DNA of 64,000 nt. Source: Psychroflexus tropicus DSM 15496. GTDB taxonomy: Bacteria > Bacteroidota > Bacteroidia > Flavobacteriales > Flavobacteriaceae. The stretch covers positions 186,001 through 250,000 of the forward strand of contig NZ_KB905345.1 in assembly GCF_000378765.1 (NCBI RefSeq). The letters run 5' to 3'. The notes under the pieces are model-generated. The model did not search any database. It was not told where the DNA came from and saw only the letters and a program-made list of their open reading frames with translations. How positions within the stretch are numbered: position 1 is the stretch's first letter; each line of letters starts with the position of its first letter. Shown here piece after piece: positions 27,328 to 37,123 of this stretch. Position numbers and translations under genes: made by a program.

Positions 27328-30300
27328 ATGAAAACAAAACTACTCTCTACACTTCTTATTGGATGTTCACTAATAGTTGGATTAGTTGTTTTTACTATAC
27401 CCGATACTAGTTCTGATGCAGAAAACGATATGGCGATTGCAAATACCGATTTGCAGCAAAATCAAAAACCTTCACATGCTAAAGAATCCATCAATTCTTT
27501 CTTTGAAATTTTCTCAGATCAATCCAAAGCGCTTCCTCCGCCAGATTTAGAAATCAATAATGTTGGAGGTGGTTATTCAACCGATATTCAAAATGGAGTA
27601 AAAACCTTTTTAAGATGTACCACGAACCAATTTGCTAGTGGTTTTTTCGAGTTTGAAGATCCTAACCAAGCCACCTATCCCCCCGGGACCACCTTTTTAA
27701 TAGAGTGGGGACAAGCTGGAGAAACCGATACTACAATTCCACCAACCTATAGATATTTTCCTGGAATTTATACCTTAACTTATACGGTCACTTTTCCAAA
27801 CGGAACAAGTGAATCAAACACTTTTAGAGTATTTGTGGGAACCGAACCTCCAGCACCCAGCATCACCTTGTCTGAAAATGATAATTGTTTACCCAATGAA
27901 TATGAATATACATTCAGTGTAAATGATAACCGACCTGGAAATACTTATACTATTAGTTTCAACGACGGCTCAGCCCCAAGAGTTATTAATTCAGAAGATT
28001 ATCCCTTTGGAGCGCCAATAAACGAAACCTTTTCCCATACATTTACTGACACTTCTTGTGGAGTAACTTCAACAATTAACGGCTCTCCATTTGCCAATTC
28101 TTACTCAATATCAGTTACTGCGACCAATCCTTGTAATACGTCTGGTAATTTTTTATCGACAGGTCCTATACGAGTATCTGAGCCTACCGATGCTGACTTC
28201 ATAAGACCAGCTGAAATTGCTTGTGTGAATTCTTTAGTTAATTTCACAGATATTTCTTTTGGTGGTGAAAATACAACCTCTGCAGGATGTAATAGTAACT
28301 ATGGAAGATACTGGGAAATTGCACCAGTAGGAGGAACTACAATTGCTGGGGGACAGCTAGGAAGCGATAATGGAGTTCCAGACGATTGGTTTTCTTGGAC
28401 GGATGGTTCTGAGGTTCTTGGAGTCGTTTTTGACACTCCAGGCGTTTACAATATTACGTTGGTCACTCGAAATAATTGTGGCGAAAGTCGTATCACGAAG
28501 GAGATTTGTATCATTCCTGAAGTTATTTCAGAATTTACGTTAAGTCAGGATGAAGCTTGTTTAGATAGTAATCAAATTGTATCGACAGATAATACGTCTC
28601 AGGCTAGTGGTTGTGGAATTACGCCGCAATATACCTGGACTGTCTCTCAATCTAATCCAGACTGCCCACCAACCATTTCACCCGGATGGGAGTTTGCAAA
28701 CGGTACCGGACCCAATGATGAAGAGCCTGAATTTAGATTCGCTGCTCCTGGGATTTATACGATTAGATTAGAATTGTTTATTGAAGACATTCTACCAGGA
28801 GAAAACTGTAGAGATGATGTTTTTGAAAGGATCATCACCATAAAAGATAGACCCAAAGCTGAACTAGATGATGTGATTGCTTGTGAGGGAGAACCTTTTA
28901 CAATTGACCCTATCATTTATGACTGTTATTCGGATACCCCGACTACTTTTAGTTGGGATTTTGGAGCTTCGCCACCAGCCTCCATTTCTAATTCCACAAA
29001 TCCTAATCCTACTATTTCTTATACTACTACTGGGAATTACACTTACGAACTTACTGTAAGTAACGAATGTGGAGACAGAACTTTTACTGGTAATATCGAA
29101 ATCAGACCGCCTTCAGTTGTGCAGGCCGATGGTCCTGTAGATTCATGTATTGATGAAGATATCCTTTTGGATGGAACTATTTCTGGTGGATCTGGAAATG
29201 GCATATGGACTGCTAGTGTTCCCGGTGGAATTTTTACACCAAGTGATCAGACTATAGATCCTACCTATACACCGCCACTAGGCTATAATGGAACAATTAC
29301 CTTCACTTTTTCTTCAGACAATACTGGAATATTTTGTTCAGATGCAAGTGACACTCACAGTGTTTTAATAGAATCGGGAGCAAGAGTAAATGCTGGAAGT
29401 GATGAAACAATATGTATGGACGAAAGTATTGGCTTAAATGGAAGTTTTGGTGGAACTGCTACAGGCATTACTTGGACCTCTTCTGGAGGTGGAACATTTA
29501 TAGATCCTACTAATCCAAATACCACTTTTACACCACCTGTTGGTTTTGTGGGTACTCTTACACTTACTATTACTACCAACACAGGAGCTGGTTTATGCCC
29601 ACCAATCTCGGATTTTGTTGAATTGGAAGTCTTACCAGAGGGTCAGGTCAATCCCATTTCAGACGTTACAGTGTGTCATTTAGAAACTCAGCCTGAAATT
29701 CAATTTGCTTCTTCTAATACTTTAGTGACCACTAGATTTGACTGGTCTATAGATTCAAATATTGGATTAGCACCTTTAAGTGGGACTGGAGATCTTCCGA
29801 GTTTTCAAGCTCAAAATTTGACCGATACGCCCGTAACTGCAACGGTTACGGTTACGCCAGTGGTAGAATCTGGCTCCACAAATTGCCCTGGCCCTCCAGA
29901 AACTTTTACAATTACTGTAAATCCGTCGCCTTCCATTCAAGATGATTCATTGAGCTTGTGTAACGGAGGTACTTTCGATTACACACCAACCAACGGGGGT
30001 GGAAATATTTTACCTGCTGGCACTACCTATACCTGGGCGACACCAGTAAGTAATCCTGTAGGAGCCATTACGGGAGGCTCCGCGGAGTTCACTCCTCAAA
30101 CCAGCATTTCTCAGACGGTGACCAATTCTACGCCAAACACGGCTACCATCACCTATACTATTACTCCTACTTCTAGCGAAGGTTGCCAGGGAGACCCATT
30201 TACGCTTACTATCAATTTTGATGAAGAACCTGTTGTTCAAAATATCCCGGTAGATCGTTGTAGTGGTGACTCCTTCTCGATAATTCCTGATGCAGCTTTA

Positions 30301-33300
30301 GCTGGAAATCAAATTCCTGCTGGAACATTATATACCTGGTCTGCTCCTACGGTTACTCCAGCCGGGGGAGCCACTGGTGGAACCGAACAAACTACTCCAG
30401 TAAGTTCGATAGATCAACAACTCACCAATACAACGGATGGTGTAGTCACTGTAGTTTACTCAGTAACTCCAACCGTAAATGGTTGTTCAGGAGATCCTTT
30501 TGATGTAGAATTGACTTTAAGACCAAGACCTATTGTAAGAGACTATGATCCGGTGATATGTAGTGGAGACACATTTACGGTGAACCCTCAGAACATTTCG
30601 CCTAATAGTGTTCCAATAGGGACTAGATATACCTGGTCAACACCAGTTGTATCCAATCCTGGAGCAATTTCAGGAGCCTCTGAAAATACTATTCCACTTA
30701 ATGGCATAAGCCAGACGCTTATTAATTCTAGTGATGAAGATGTGACTGTAACTTACGAGGTCACGCCTCAAAGTGGCTCTTGTTCTGGAGATTCCTTTTT
30801 TATCAATGTTGTTGTAGAACCTACCCCGTTCATCAATAATATTCAAGAAAGCGTATGTACAGGGGGAACATTTGAGGTGATACCAGTAACTAACGGAAGT
30901 GATATAGTGCCAACCAATACTACTTACACCTGGGGTACTCCGATTAGCAGCCCACCTGGTGCCGTAACGGGCGGAAGTGCGGAAACTGACCCTCAAACCT
31001 CTATAAGTCAAAATTTAACTAATACGACCGAAGACATAGCTACTTTAGAATATACGGTTACTCCTGTTTCAGGTAACTGTATAGGAACACCTTTTACCTT
31101 ATTAGTCACCTTAGAAAGAGCTGGTGATATTGAACAAGAACCAGAACCTCTTCAAAGTATTTGTGTTGGAGGACAACCCCAACCGTTAAACATAACGCTC
31201 ATAGATGGTCAAACTTCTACTACGTCTATACAGTGGTTTGAAAATACAAATGCATCTACTACTGGCGGTACCCCTATTTCTGGGGCTACAGACACTAGTT
31301 ATCAGCCACCAGTTTTTGATACGCCAGGCATTTACTTCTATTATGTTGTGGTAGAACCCCTAGGAACTCAATGTGCTCCTGTCACAAGTCAGTTATCCAC
31401 TATTGAAGTCGTTCCTGATCCAGTCATTAATGTACAGCAAATGAATAACCAGGAGCTTTGTTTAGGGGCTACATCCAATACACTAAGTGTTCAAGCTTCT
31501 GGTGGTTTAGGTCAGCTTAATTACCAGTGGTTCGTAAATGATACTGCAGATACTACAACTGGCACACCAATAGCTAATGCCGTAACCAACAGCTATACAC
31601 CACCAACCAATCAAATTGGTACAAACTTCTACTATGTGGTCATTTCACAAAATGCCTCTGGGTGTGAAGTAACTAGTAATCCTGCAAGAATTAGAGTAGA
31701 ACCACAACCTGTTATTAATCAACAGCCTCAGGCTCAAGAAGTATGTTTAGGAGGTGCATCAGATTTAATGTCGGTAAATGTCAACTTTTCAATAGGCACT
31801 CCAACCTATCAATGGTACGAGAACGATGAAAACAGTAATCAGGGTGGAACTCCAATTGCTGGTGCCAATCAAGCGACCTATTTACCTCCTACAGCTTCCG
31901 AAGGTGAATTTTATTATTATGTCATTGTAAATTTCAGTAATTCAAGTTGTGGTCCTTTACGTTCTGATCCTGCTAGACTTAATGTTGTTCCTCTTGCAGA
32001 ATTGAATCCAATAGATAATATTGAGGTGTGTACAGGGGATATCATTCCGAGAATCAATTTCTCTACAACAGCTCCTTCAATGCTTCATACATTTAGCTGG
32101 ACAAATTCTAATCCAGCGATAGGTCTGGTTGCAAACGGAGTTGGAAATATTCCAGAGTTTACTGCTGTTAATACATCAGGGGTTACTCAAACAGCAACTA
32201 TCACAGTTGAATCTCAAAGCATTTTTGGTGGTGATCCGTGTGGAAATGATGTAACCGAATTTACGATTACAGTAGCTTCTGAAATAGTAGATAATGCAGT
32301 TGTTTCAGACTATAATGGAAATCAAATCAGCTGTTCCGGCGCGAATGACGGTAGTATACAGATTTCTCCAGAAGGAGGCGTCCCTATTTCAATAAACCAG
32401 CCCTATTTATTCAATTGGACCGGTCCAAATGGATTCACCTCTAACCAGGAAGACATATTCAATTTAGGACCTGGGACCTACGAACTTGAAATCACAGATA
32501 ATTTTGGATGTGTTTACAACTTCAGTTACGAAATGGAAGAACCTGATGAATTGGTTGTGATAGATGATAGTTTTTCAGATATCCTTTGTCATGGTGAGTT
32601 AACAGGTGAAATTCTAATTACAGTGACTGGAGGAACCGGAGATTACTCTTACCAATGGTTAAAAGATGGTTTCATTTTTGCAAATACAGAAGATCTTTTA
32701 AATATCGGCGCAGGTATTTATACCCTTATAGTTACTGATGAAAATAATTGTAATCCACCAAGAGCAAGACAGTTTGAAATAACTCAGCCTACGCCTATAG
32801 AAATTGAGGTATTAGATAAGTCTGCTATCGTCTGTTCAGATGAAATTGTAATACCGGGCAGTGGAAATGTGCAGAATCTTGTAGATGAGTTTGATGGATT
32901 TATCACGATCGATGTACAAGGCGGAACTCCTTTTCAATCAGGTTCTGGTGAACTCAGCTACCAGTACGAATGGAAGAATGAGTTGGATGATGTGATTTCG
33001 ACTGAAAAGAATTTGACAGGAGTTGGGCCAGGATTATATACTGTGGATGTTTTTGATAACTTGAATTGTATTGCTTCAGAAACAGTTGAACTGATCATGC
33101 CAGATCCAATTGAAATTGAGGTTGATGCTGATGATGAAACTTGTGCCTTTAACCAGGACGGATCTATAGAACTTGACATAGAAGGAGGAACTCCTCCTTA
33201 TGATGTCATTTGGGATAGTGGACAAAATGGAGCAATAATCAATAATTTAGCTCCTGGGACTTACACTGCAGAAATCACCGACAGATTCAATTGTAAAAAT

Positions 33301-34362
33301 ACTGTTAGTGTAGACATTGAAGGGGTTAATCCAATAGAAATATCTGCTAGTCATGAAAACATTAGCTGTTTTGGTGAAGTAGACGGCTTTATAGATATAG
33401 AAGTAGAAGGCGGTAGACCCATAGATATTGTATCTTATGAATATTCCTGGACAGGCCCAGATGGCTTCACCAGCACAGAACCAAACCTTAGCAATTTAGA
33501 GGCTGGTATCTATTCATTAGTGGTAAATGATGCCATAGGATGTGAAAAAACAGTAGAAGTAGAAATACAAGAACCAGAGCAACTTGAAGTGAGTTTCCAA
33601 ACTACGCAGGTAAACTGTTTTGGAGTAGACGATGGAACTATTACTCTATTTGTAGAAGGAGGAACTCCTCCCTACACCTCTAATTTTGGACCTGGAGACT
33701 CAACCTTTCTTTTCGAAAATTTAGAACGAGGCACATACGACATAGAGGTTATGGATGATAATGGTTGTAGCGTTGCTCTAGAAATCGAAATCGATCAAGA
33801 GTTTATCAACGAAATCGATCCCCCTACAGGTGAACCCTTCCAAGAGTTTTGTAGAGAAGATGCACCTACAGTGAGTGATATTAATGTTTCTGGACAGGGT
33901 GTTAGGTGGTATTTATCACCAATGGATGAGGAAGCTTTATCTGATGATTTTTTAATTACAGATGACATGATTCTTTATGCTAGAAATTTTGATCTCGATT
34001 TAAACTGTCTTAGCAGCGATACCTTTAGAGTAGAAGTGGATATCATCGATGGTATTTTAGATGTAAACAATTACATCACTGTTAATGGTAACAACCTGAA
34101 TGATAATTTGAATGTCGTCAATATTGAATTATTTCCAGATAATGAAATGCTGATCTATAACCGCTATGGTAAACTTGTTTGGGAAACTACAGGATATAAC
34201 AATACTGACAATACATTCCGTGGAGAATCTAATGTTGGTGGTACGATAGGTCAGTCTAATTCTTTACCCACTGGCACTTATTTCTACATTTTGAATTACA
34301 GATCACCATGTAATAATGACATTAAGAAAGGATATGTGCAAATTGATAATAATAACAGATGA
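27328..34362 (+). CDS. Giant SprB-like, gliding-associated adhesin with tandem Ig/PKD-like cassettes and T9SS CHU_C sorting domain
   Basis: 2344 residues. N-terminal signal segment, then PKD-type domains (about 55-600). A long array follows whose cassettes are marked by a Cys near the start of each, at residues 607, 696, 783, 878, 978, 1078, 1177, 1279, 1378, 1473 and 1568. The four from 878 are PKD-like with a 99-100 residue period (CSGDSF near the start, YTWSxP, then CxGxPF). The next three are Ig-like with Gx-P-ISGA. Six SprB repeats follow, at Cys 1669, 1754, 1836, 1939, 2014 and 2097, with VEGGxPPY and YxxxVxDxxGC. The end (about 2244-2344) matches the gliding-motility C-terminal domain (IYNRYGKLVWET...GTYFYIL). 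It is expected on the cell surface via T9SS, as an adhesin for gliding or attachment. The stop overlaps the PorP/SprF start. Confidence 0.9.
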   Translation: MKTKLLSTLLIGCSLIVGLVVFTIPDTSSDAENDMAIANTDLQQNQKPSHAKESINSFFEIFSDQSKALPPPDLEINNVGGGYSTDIQNGVKTFLRCTTNQFASGFFEFEDPNQATYPPGTTFLIEWGQAGETDTTIPPTYRYFPGIYTLTYTVTFPNGTSESNTFRVFVGTEPPAPSITLSENDNCLPNEYEYTFSVNDNRPGNTYTISFNDGSAPRVINSEDYPFGAPINETFSHTFTDTSCGVTSTINGSPFANSYSISVTATNPCNTSGNFLSTGPIRVSEPTDADFIRPAEIACVNSLVNFTDISFGGENTTSAGCNSNYGRYWEIAPVGGTTIAGGQLGSDNGVPDDWFSWTDGSEVLGVVFDTPGVYNITLVTRNNCGESRITKEICIIPEVISEFTLSQDEACLDSNQIVSTDNTSQASGCGITPQYTWTVSQSNPDCPPTISPGWEFANGTGPNDEEPEFRFAAPGIYTIRLELFIEDILPGENCRDDVFERIITIKDRPKAELDDVIACEGEPFTIDPIIYDCYSDTPTTFSWDFGASPPASISNSTNPNPTISYTTTGNYTYELTVSNECGDRTFTGNIEIRPPSVVQADGPVDSCIDEDILLDGTISGGSGNGIWTASVPGGIFTPSDQTIDPTYTPPLGYNGTITFTFSSDNTGIFCSDASDTHSVLIESGARVNAGSDETICMDESIGLNGSFGGTATGITWTSSGGGTFIDPTNPNTTFTPPVGFVGTLTLTITTNTGAGLCPPISDFVELEVLPEGQVNPISDVTVCHLETQPEIQFASSNTLVTTRFDWSIDSNIGLAPLSGTGDLPSFQAQNLTDTPVTATVTVTPVVESGSTNCPGPPETFTITVNPSPSIQDDSLSLCNGGTFDYTPTNGGGNILPAGTTYTWATPVSNPVGAITGGSAEFTPQTSISQTVTNSTPNTATITYTITPTSSEGCQGDPFTLTINFDEEPVVQNIPVDRCSGDSFSIIPDAALAGNQIPAGTLYTWSAPTVTPAGGATGGTEQTTPVSSIDQQLTNTTDGVVTVVYSVTPTVNGCSGDPFDVELTLRPRPIVRDYDPVICSGDTFTVNPQNISPNSVPIGTRYTWSTPVVSNPGAISGASENTIPLNGISQTLINSSDEDVTVTYEVTPQSGSCSGDSFFINVVVEPTPFINNIQESVCTGGTFEVIPVTNGSDIVPTNTTYTWGTPISSPPGAVTGGSAETDPQTSISQNLTNTTEDIATLEYTVTPVSGNCIGTPFTLLVTLERAGDIEQEPEPLQSICVGGQPQPLNITLIDGQTSTTSIQWFENTNASTTGGTPISGATDTSYQPPVFDTPGIYFYYVVVEPLGTQCAPVTSQLSTIEVVPDPVINVQQMNNQELCLGATSNTLSVQASGGLGQLNYQWFVNDTADTTTGTPIANAVTNSYTPPTNQIGTNFYYVVISQNASGCEVTSNPARIRVEPQPVINQQPQAQEVCLGGASDLMSVNVNFSIGTPTYQWYENDENSNQGGTPIAGANQATYLPPTASEGEFYYYVIVNFSNSSCGPLRSDPARLNVVPLAELNPIDNIEVCTGDIIPRINFSTTAPSMLHTFSWTNSNPAIGLVANGVGNIPEFTAVNTSGVTQTATITVESQSIFGGDPCGNDVTEFTITVASEIVDNAVVSDYNGNQISCSGANDGSIQISPEGGVPISINQPYLFNWTGPNGFTSNQEDIFNLGPGTYELEITDNFGCVYNFSYEMEEPDELVVIDDSFSDILCHGELTGEILITVTGGTGDYSYQWLKDGFIFANTEDLLNIGAGIYTLIVTDENNCNPPRARQFEITQPTPIEIEVLDKSAIVCSDEIVIPGSGNVQNLVDEFDGFITIDVQGGTPFQSGSGELSYQYEWKNELDDVISTEKNLTGVGPGLYTVDVFDNLNCIASETVELIMPDPIEIEVDADDETCAFNQDGSIELDIEGGTPPYDVIWDSGQNGAIINNLAPGTYTAEITDRFNCKNTVSVDIEGVNPIEISASHENISCFGEVDGFIDIEVEGGRPIDIVSYEYSWTGPDGFTSTEPNLSNLEAGIYSLVVNDAIGCEKTVEVEIQEPEQLEVSFQTTQVNCFGVDDGTITLFVEGGTPPYTSNFGPGDSTFLFENLERGTYDIEVMDDNGCSVALEIEIDQEFINEIDPPTGEPFQEFCREDAPTVSDINVSGQGVRWYLSPMDEEALSDDFLITDDMILYARNFDLDLNCLSSDTFRVEVDIIDGILDVNNYITVNGNNLNDNLNVVNIELFPDNEMLIYNRYGKLVWETTGYNNTDNTFRGESNVGGTIGQSNSLPTGTYFYILNYRSPCNNDIKKGYVQIDNNNR

Positions 34363-35285
34363 TGAACTTACTTAAAAACATAACGCTCCTTTTCGTGATG
34401 AGTCTTGGTTTTTATAGTCAAGCTCAGACAGATGTAAAATTATCTAACTTTGTTTTTGCTCCGCTGATGTACAATCCAGCTTATGCAGGCAGCTCCGATG
34501 GTTATAGCGCTACAGGATTTTATACTTCACAGTGGGTGGGGTTTGATGGCGCACCAGAAACATTGATAGTGACAGGACACGATAGAATTGGCATCACCAA
34601 TTTAGGGGCTGGCTTTGACATTCTGAGTGATAGAATTGGGGCTAGCACCGAAAACAGAGTTGTTGGAAATATAGCTTATCACCTCAGGTTATCTCAAAAC
34701 TGGCTATTATCAACAGGCATCAAGCTTGGAGGCACCAATTATTCAATAGATTATAATTTACTTTCCATTGAAGATCAAAATGAATTTGGAAATGGCTTTG
34801 GTGATATCTCTAGAACCAGTTTTATATTTGGAACCGGTGTTTTTCTTCACAGAGATAATTTCTTTGTAGGTCTATCGATTCCAAATTTTCTAACTACTGA
34901 ATATATCGATGAATTTAGAAATACCTTAGCCAACACAACACCCAATTACTTTTTAACGACAGGTTATAGGTTCGAGCTGGAAAGAGAAGTATACCTCCAG
35001 CCCACTGTTTTGGCTAGAGTTGCTAACGGAGCTCCATACAGTGCTTTGGTTTCATTTAATTTGGACTACAAGGATAAGATTTATGCCAGTGCCAATTACG
35101 AACATAATGTAACCGCTGGAGCCTTTGTTGGCTTAAGAATCACAGATCAAATCATGGCTGGATATGCCTACGACACCTCCATAGCCACTTTTGCTCAATA
35201 TAATGGTGGAATTCATTCATTTATGATCAATTTTAGAGCTAAAGAGCGATATAGAAGGGATCGTTGTGGATGTTTCACCTATTAA
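34359..35285 (+). CDS. PorP/SprF family outer-membrane protein
   Basis: 308 residues. Signal peptide (MNLLKNITLLFVMSLGFYSQAQ) followed by a beta-barrel of the PorP/SprF type: FVFAPLMYNPAYAGSSDGYSA at the start is characteristic, and NYEHNVTAGAFVGLRI, MAGYAYD and a Cys-containing end follow. In Flavobacterium the SprF protein is needed for the secretion of SprB; such proteins pair with cargo carrying type B (CHU_C) sorting domains. The start overlaps the adhesin stop (ATGA), so it is translationally coupled and most likely serves that adhesin. A terminator follows. Confidence 0.93.
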   Translation: MMNLLKNITLLFVMSLGFYSQAQTDVKLSNFVFAPLMYNPAYAGSSDGYSATGFYTSQWVGFDGAPETLIVTGHDRIGITNLGAGFDILSDRIGASTENRVVGNIAYHLRLSQNWLLSTGIKLGGTNYSIDYNLLSIEDQNEFGNGFGDISRTSFIFGTGVFLHRDNFFVGLSIPNFLTTEYIDEFRNTLANTTPNYFLTTGYRFELEREVYLQPTVLARVANGAPYSALVSFNLDYKDKIYASANYEHNVTAGAFVGLRITDQIMAGYAYDTSIATFAQYNGGIHSFMINFRAKERYRRDRCGCFTY

Positions 35286-35314
35286 ATTAAATAACTTCAT
35301 CCAGAGTAGTCCAT

Positions 35315-35349
35315 AAATCTCAATAGGATAAATTTCTATTGAGATTTTT
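35315..35349 (+). terminator. Rho-independent terminator after the adhesin/SprF operon
   Basis: AAATCTCAATAG with CTATTGAGATTT (12-bp stem, 9-base loop) and a run of five T. Confidence 0.85.
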
Positions 35350-35370
35350 AATTTAAATTTCTTTATCTTC

Positions 35371-35378
35371 TAAATTTG
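35371..35378 (+). promoter_or_regulatory. -7 promoter element for the hemolysin III family gene
   Basis: TAAATTTG, a full match to TAnnTTTG, 21 bases before the ATG at 35399, just past the preceding terminator. Confidence 0.5.
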
Positions 35379-35398
35379 TGGTTGAAATAACATAAAGT

Positions 35399-36034
35399 AT
35401 GAGAAATAACCAAACCGCTTCAGAAGAGTATTGGAATACCCTCACTCATGGATTTGGACTTATTTTATCAGCAATTGGAATTATAGTTTTGTTATTCACT
35501 GCAGATCTTAATAATGATTTATTGAAATACGGGCTCATACTTTACTCCATTTCGATACTTCTTCTTTATGCAACTTCTACGGCCTACCATTTTGTAGAAG
35601 ACAATAAACTTAAAAGAAGATTAAGAGTACTTGACCATATCAGCATCTACATTCTTATCGCGGGAACTTACAGTCCAGTGGTATTAACATTGCTAAAAGA
35701 AGGGAATGGTATGCTCCTATTTTATTCTGTTTGGGCATTTGCTCTGGTAGGGACGTTTTTGAAACTGTTTTTTACTGGAAGATTTGAGGTTCTATCTCTT
35801 GTATTGTACTTACTTATGGGGTGTCTTATCATCTTTGATGCTCCAAATGTAATAATAAACTTTACGAACCTAGAATTTACAATGCTCGTTATAGGAGGCT
35901 TTTTCTACACTGCCGGTATTTACTTTTACGTCAAAACATCTTTGGCTTTTAATCATGTCATCTGGCACGTTTTTGTAATCTTTGGAAGTCTTTGCCACTT
36001 TTTAATGATTTATTTCTCAGTTCTAAGGATTTGA
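35399..36034 (+). CDS. Hemolysin III / PAQR family seven-helix membrane protein
   Basis: 211 residues with seven hydrophobic segments. Family hallmarks: NTLTHGFGLILSAIGI at the start, STAYHFVEDNKLKRRLRVLDHISIYILIAGTYSP after helix 2 (the Ser-x3-His and Asp zinc ligands), and HVIWHVFVIFGSLCHF at the end with further His ligands. Relatives are called TrhA or YqfA, and hemolytic activity is not established for most; a link to membrane fluidity or energy metabolism has been suggested. Own promoter element and a single-gene unit. Confidence 0.9.
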   Translation: MRNNQTASEEYWNTLTHGFGLILSAIGIIVLLFTADLNNDLLKYGLILYSISILLLYATSTAYHFVEDNKLKRRLRVLDHISIYILIAGTYSPVVLTLLKEGNGMLLFYSVWAFALVGTFLKLFFTGRFEVLSLVLYLLMGCLIIFDAPNVIINFTNLEFTMLVIGGFFYTAGIYFYVKTSLAFNHVIWHVFVIFGSLCHFLMIYFSVLRI

Positions 36035-36200
36035 TAAAATCAAAAATCGTTGTAAGGTCTTCAATAGATAGATGACTTCAAATTCATAGGATATTACCCC
36101 TTTAATTTTTAATAAATGAACTGAGGTTAAATTTCTCTTAGAGTTTTGAAATTACAGGTTAAGAGAGTTACAATGCAAAGTTTAACTATACAATATTTCT

Positions 36201-36208
36201 TACCTTTG
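36201..36208 (+). promoter_or_regulatory. -7 promoter element for lipA
   Basis: TACCTTTG, a full match to TAnnTTTG, 17 bases before the ATG at 36225. It supports ATG 36225 over a TTG at 36216. Confidence 0.5.
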
Positions 36209-36224
36209 TACAAAATTGCATGAT

Positions 36225-37121
36225 ATGGAAACTGCAGTACTAGAAAAAAAGACAACAACAGAAAATAAAACTAAAACCAGAACAGGTAAACCCAAGTGGT
36301 TAAGAGTAAAATTACCAACGGGAAAAAAATACAGAAATCTTAGAAAGCTTGTAGATAAATACGATCTTCACACTATCTGCACCTCCGGTAGCTGTCCAAA
36401 TATGGGAGAATGTTGGGGTGAAGGCACTGCAACGTTTATGATTTTAGGTAATGTATGTACTCGTTCCTGTGGTTTTTGTGGAGTGAAAACAGGAAGACCA
36501 GAAGATGTGGAATGGGATGAACCAGAAAAGGTAGCCAGATCTATTAAAATCATGGGAGTGAAACATGCTGTAGTCACTTCTGTTGACAGAGATGATTTGA
36601 AAGATATGGGTTCTATTATTTGGGCAGAAACTGTAAAAGCTATTAGGAGAATGAATCCTAATACCACTTTAGAAACTTTAATACCAGATTTTCAGGGTAA
36701 CACAAGAAATATTGATAGAATAATAGAAGTTTCTCCTGAAGTAGTTTCTCACAATATGGAAACAGTGAGACGTCTCACTAGAGAGGTAAGAATCCAAGCT
36801 AAATATGATAAGAGTCTTGAAGTCTTGAGGTATCTTAAAGCACAAGGCATCAGAAGAACTAAATCAGGTATTATGCTTGGTTTGGGTGAGAAAGAGGAAG
36901 AAGTGATCCAAACCCTTAAAGATTTGAGAAGTGTAGATGTGGATGTAGTAACGATAGGACAATATTTACAACCAAGTAAACAACACCTTCCAGTTCAAGA
37001 ATTCATTACTCCAGAGCAATTTAAAAAGTACGAAACTATTGGTAAGGAGCTTGGCTTTAGACACGTAGAAAGTTCAGCTCTCGTAAGGTCTTCTTACAAA
37101 GCTCACAAACATTTAGAGTAA
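36225..37121 (+). CDS. lipA: Lipoyl synthase
   Basis: 298 residues. Radical SAM enzyme that inserts two sulfurs into protein-bound octanoyl groups to make lipoyl cofactor. The auxiliary cluster Cys are in CTSGSCPNMGECWGEGTATFM, and the radical SAM cluster motif is CTRSCGFCGVK. Further typical segments: VVTSVDRDDL, VSHNMETV and the C-terminal RSSYKAH. ATG 36225 is chosen over TTG 36216. The GAPDH gene starts 3 bases after its stop, so both are probably on one message. Confidence 0.96.
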   Translation: METAVLEKKTTTENKTKTRTGKPKWLRVKLPTGKKYRNLRKLVDKYDLHTICTSGSCPNMGECWGEGTATFMILGNVCTRSCGFCGVKTGRPEDVEWDEPEKVARSIKIMGVKHAVVTSVDRDDLKDMGSIIWAETVKAIRRMNPNTTLETLIPDFQGNTRNIDRIIEVSPEVVSHNMETVRRLTREVRIQAKYDKSLEVLRYLKAQGIRRTKSGIMLGLGEKEEEVIQTLKDLRSVDVDVVTIGQYLQPSKQHLPVQEFITPEQFKKYETIGKELGFRHVESSALVRSSYKAHKHLE

Positions 37122-37123
37122 CG

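Noticed and set aside
29355-29582. Open frames on the opposite strand of the adhesin gene (also at 30670-31011 and 30010-30240)
   Set aside because: They are antisense shadows of a strongly coding repeat protein with no start context or family features.
29950-31150. CRISPR or other short tandem repeat array
   Set aside because: The regular ~300-base period is coding sequence with diverged DNA; the period comes from protein cassettes.
35286-35398. A further small gene between SprF and the hemolysin III gene
   Set aside because: The spacer is fully explained by the terminator and a promoter element; no plausible frame.
36134-36166. 7-bp inverted repeat TCTCTTA/TAAGAGA ahead of lipA
   Set aside because: Arms are short and 19 bases apart in AT-rich DNA; likely chance, with no link to the promoter.
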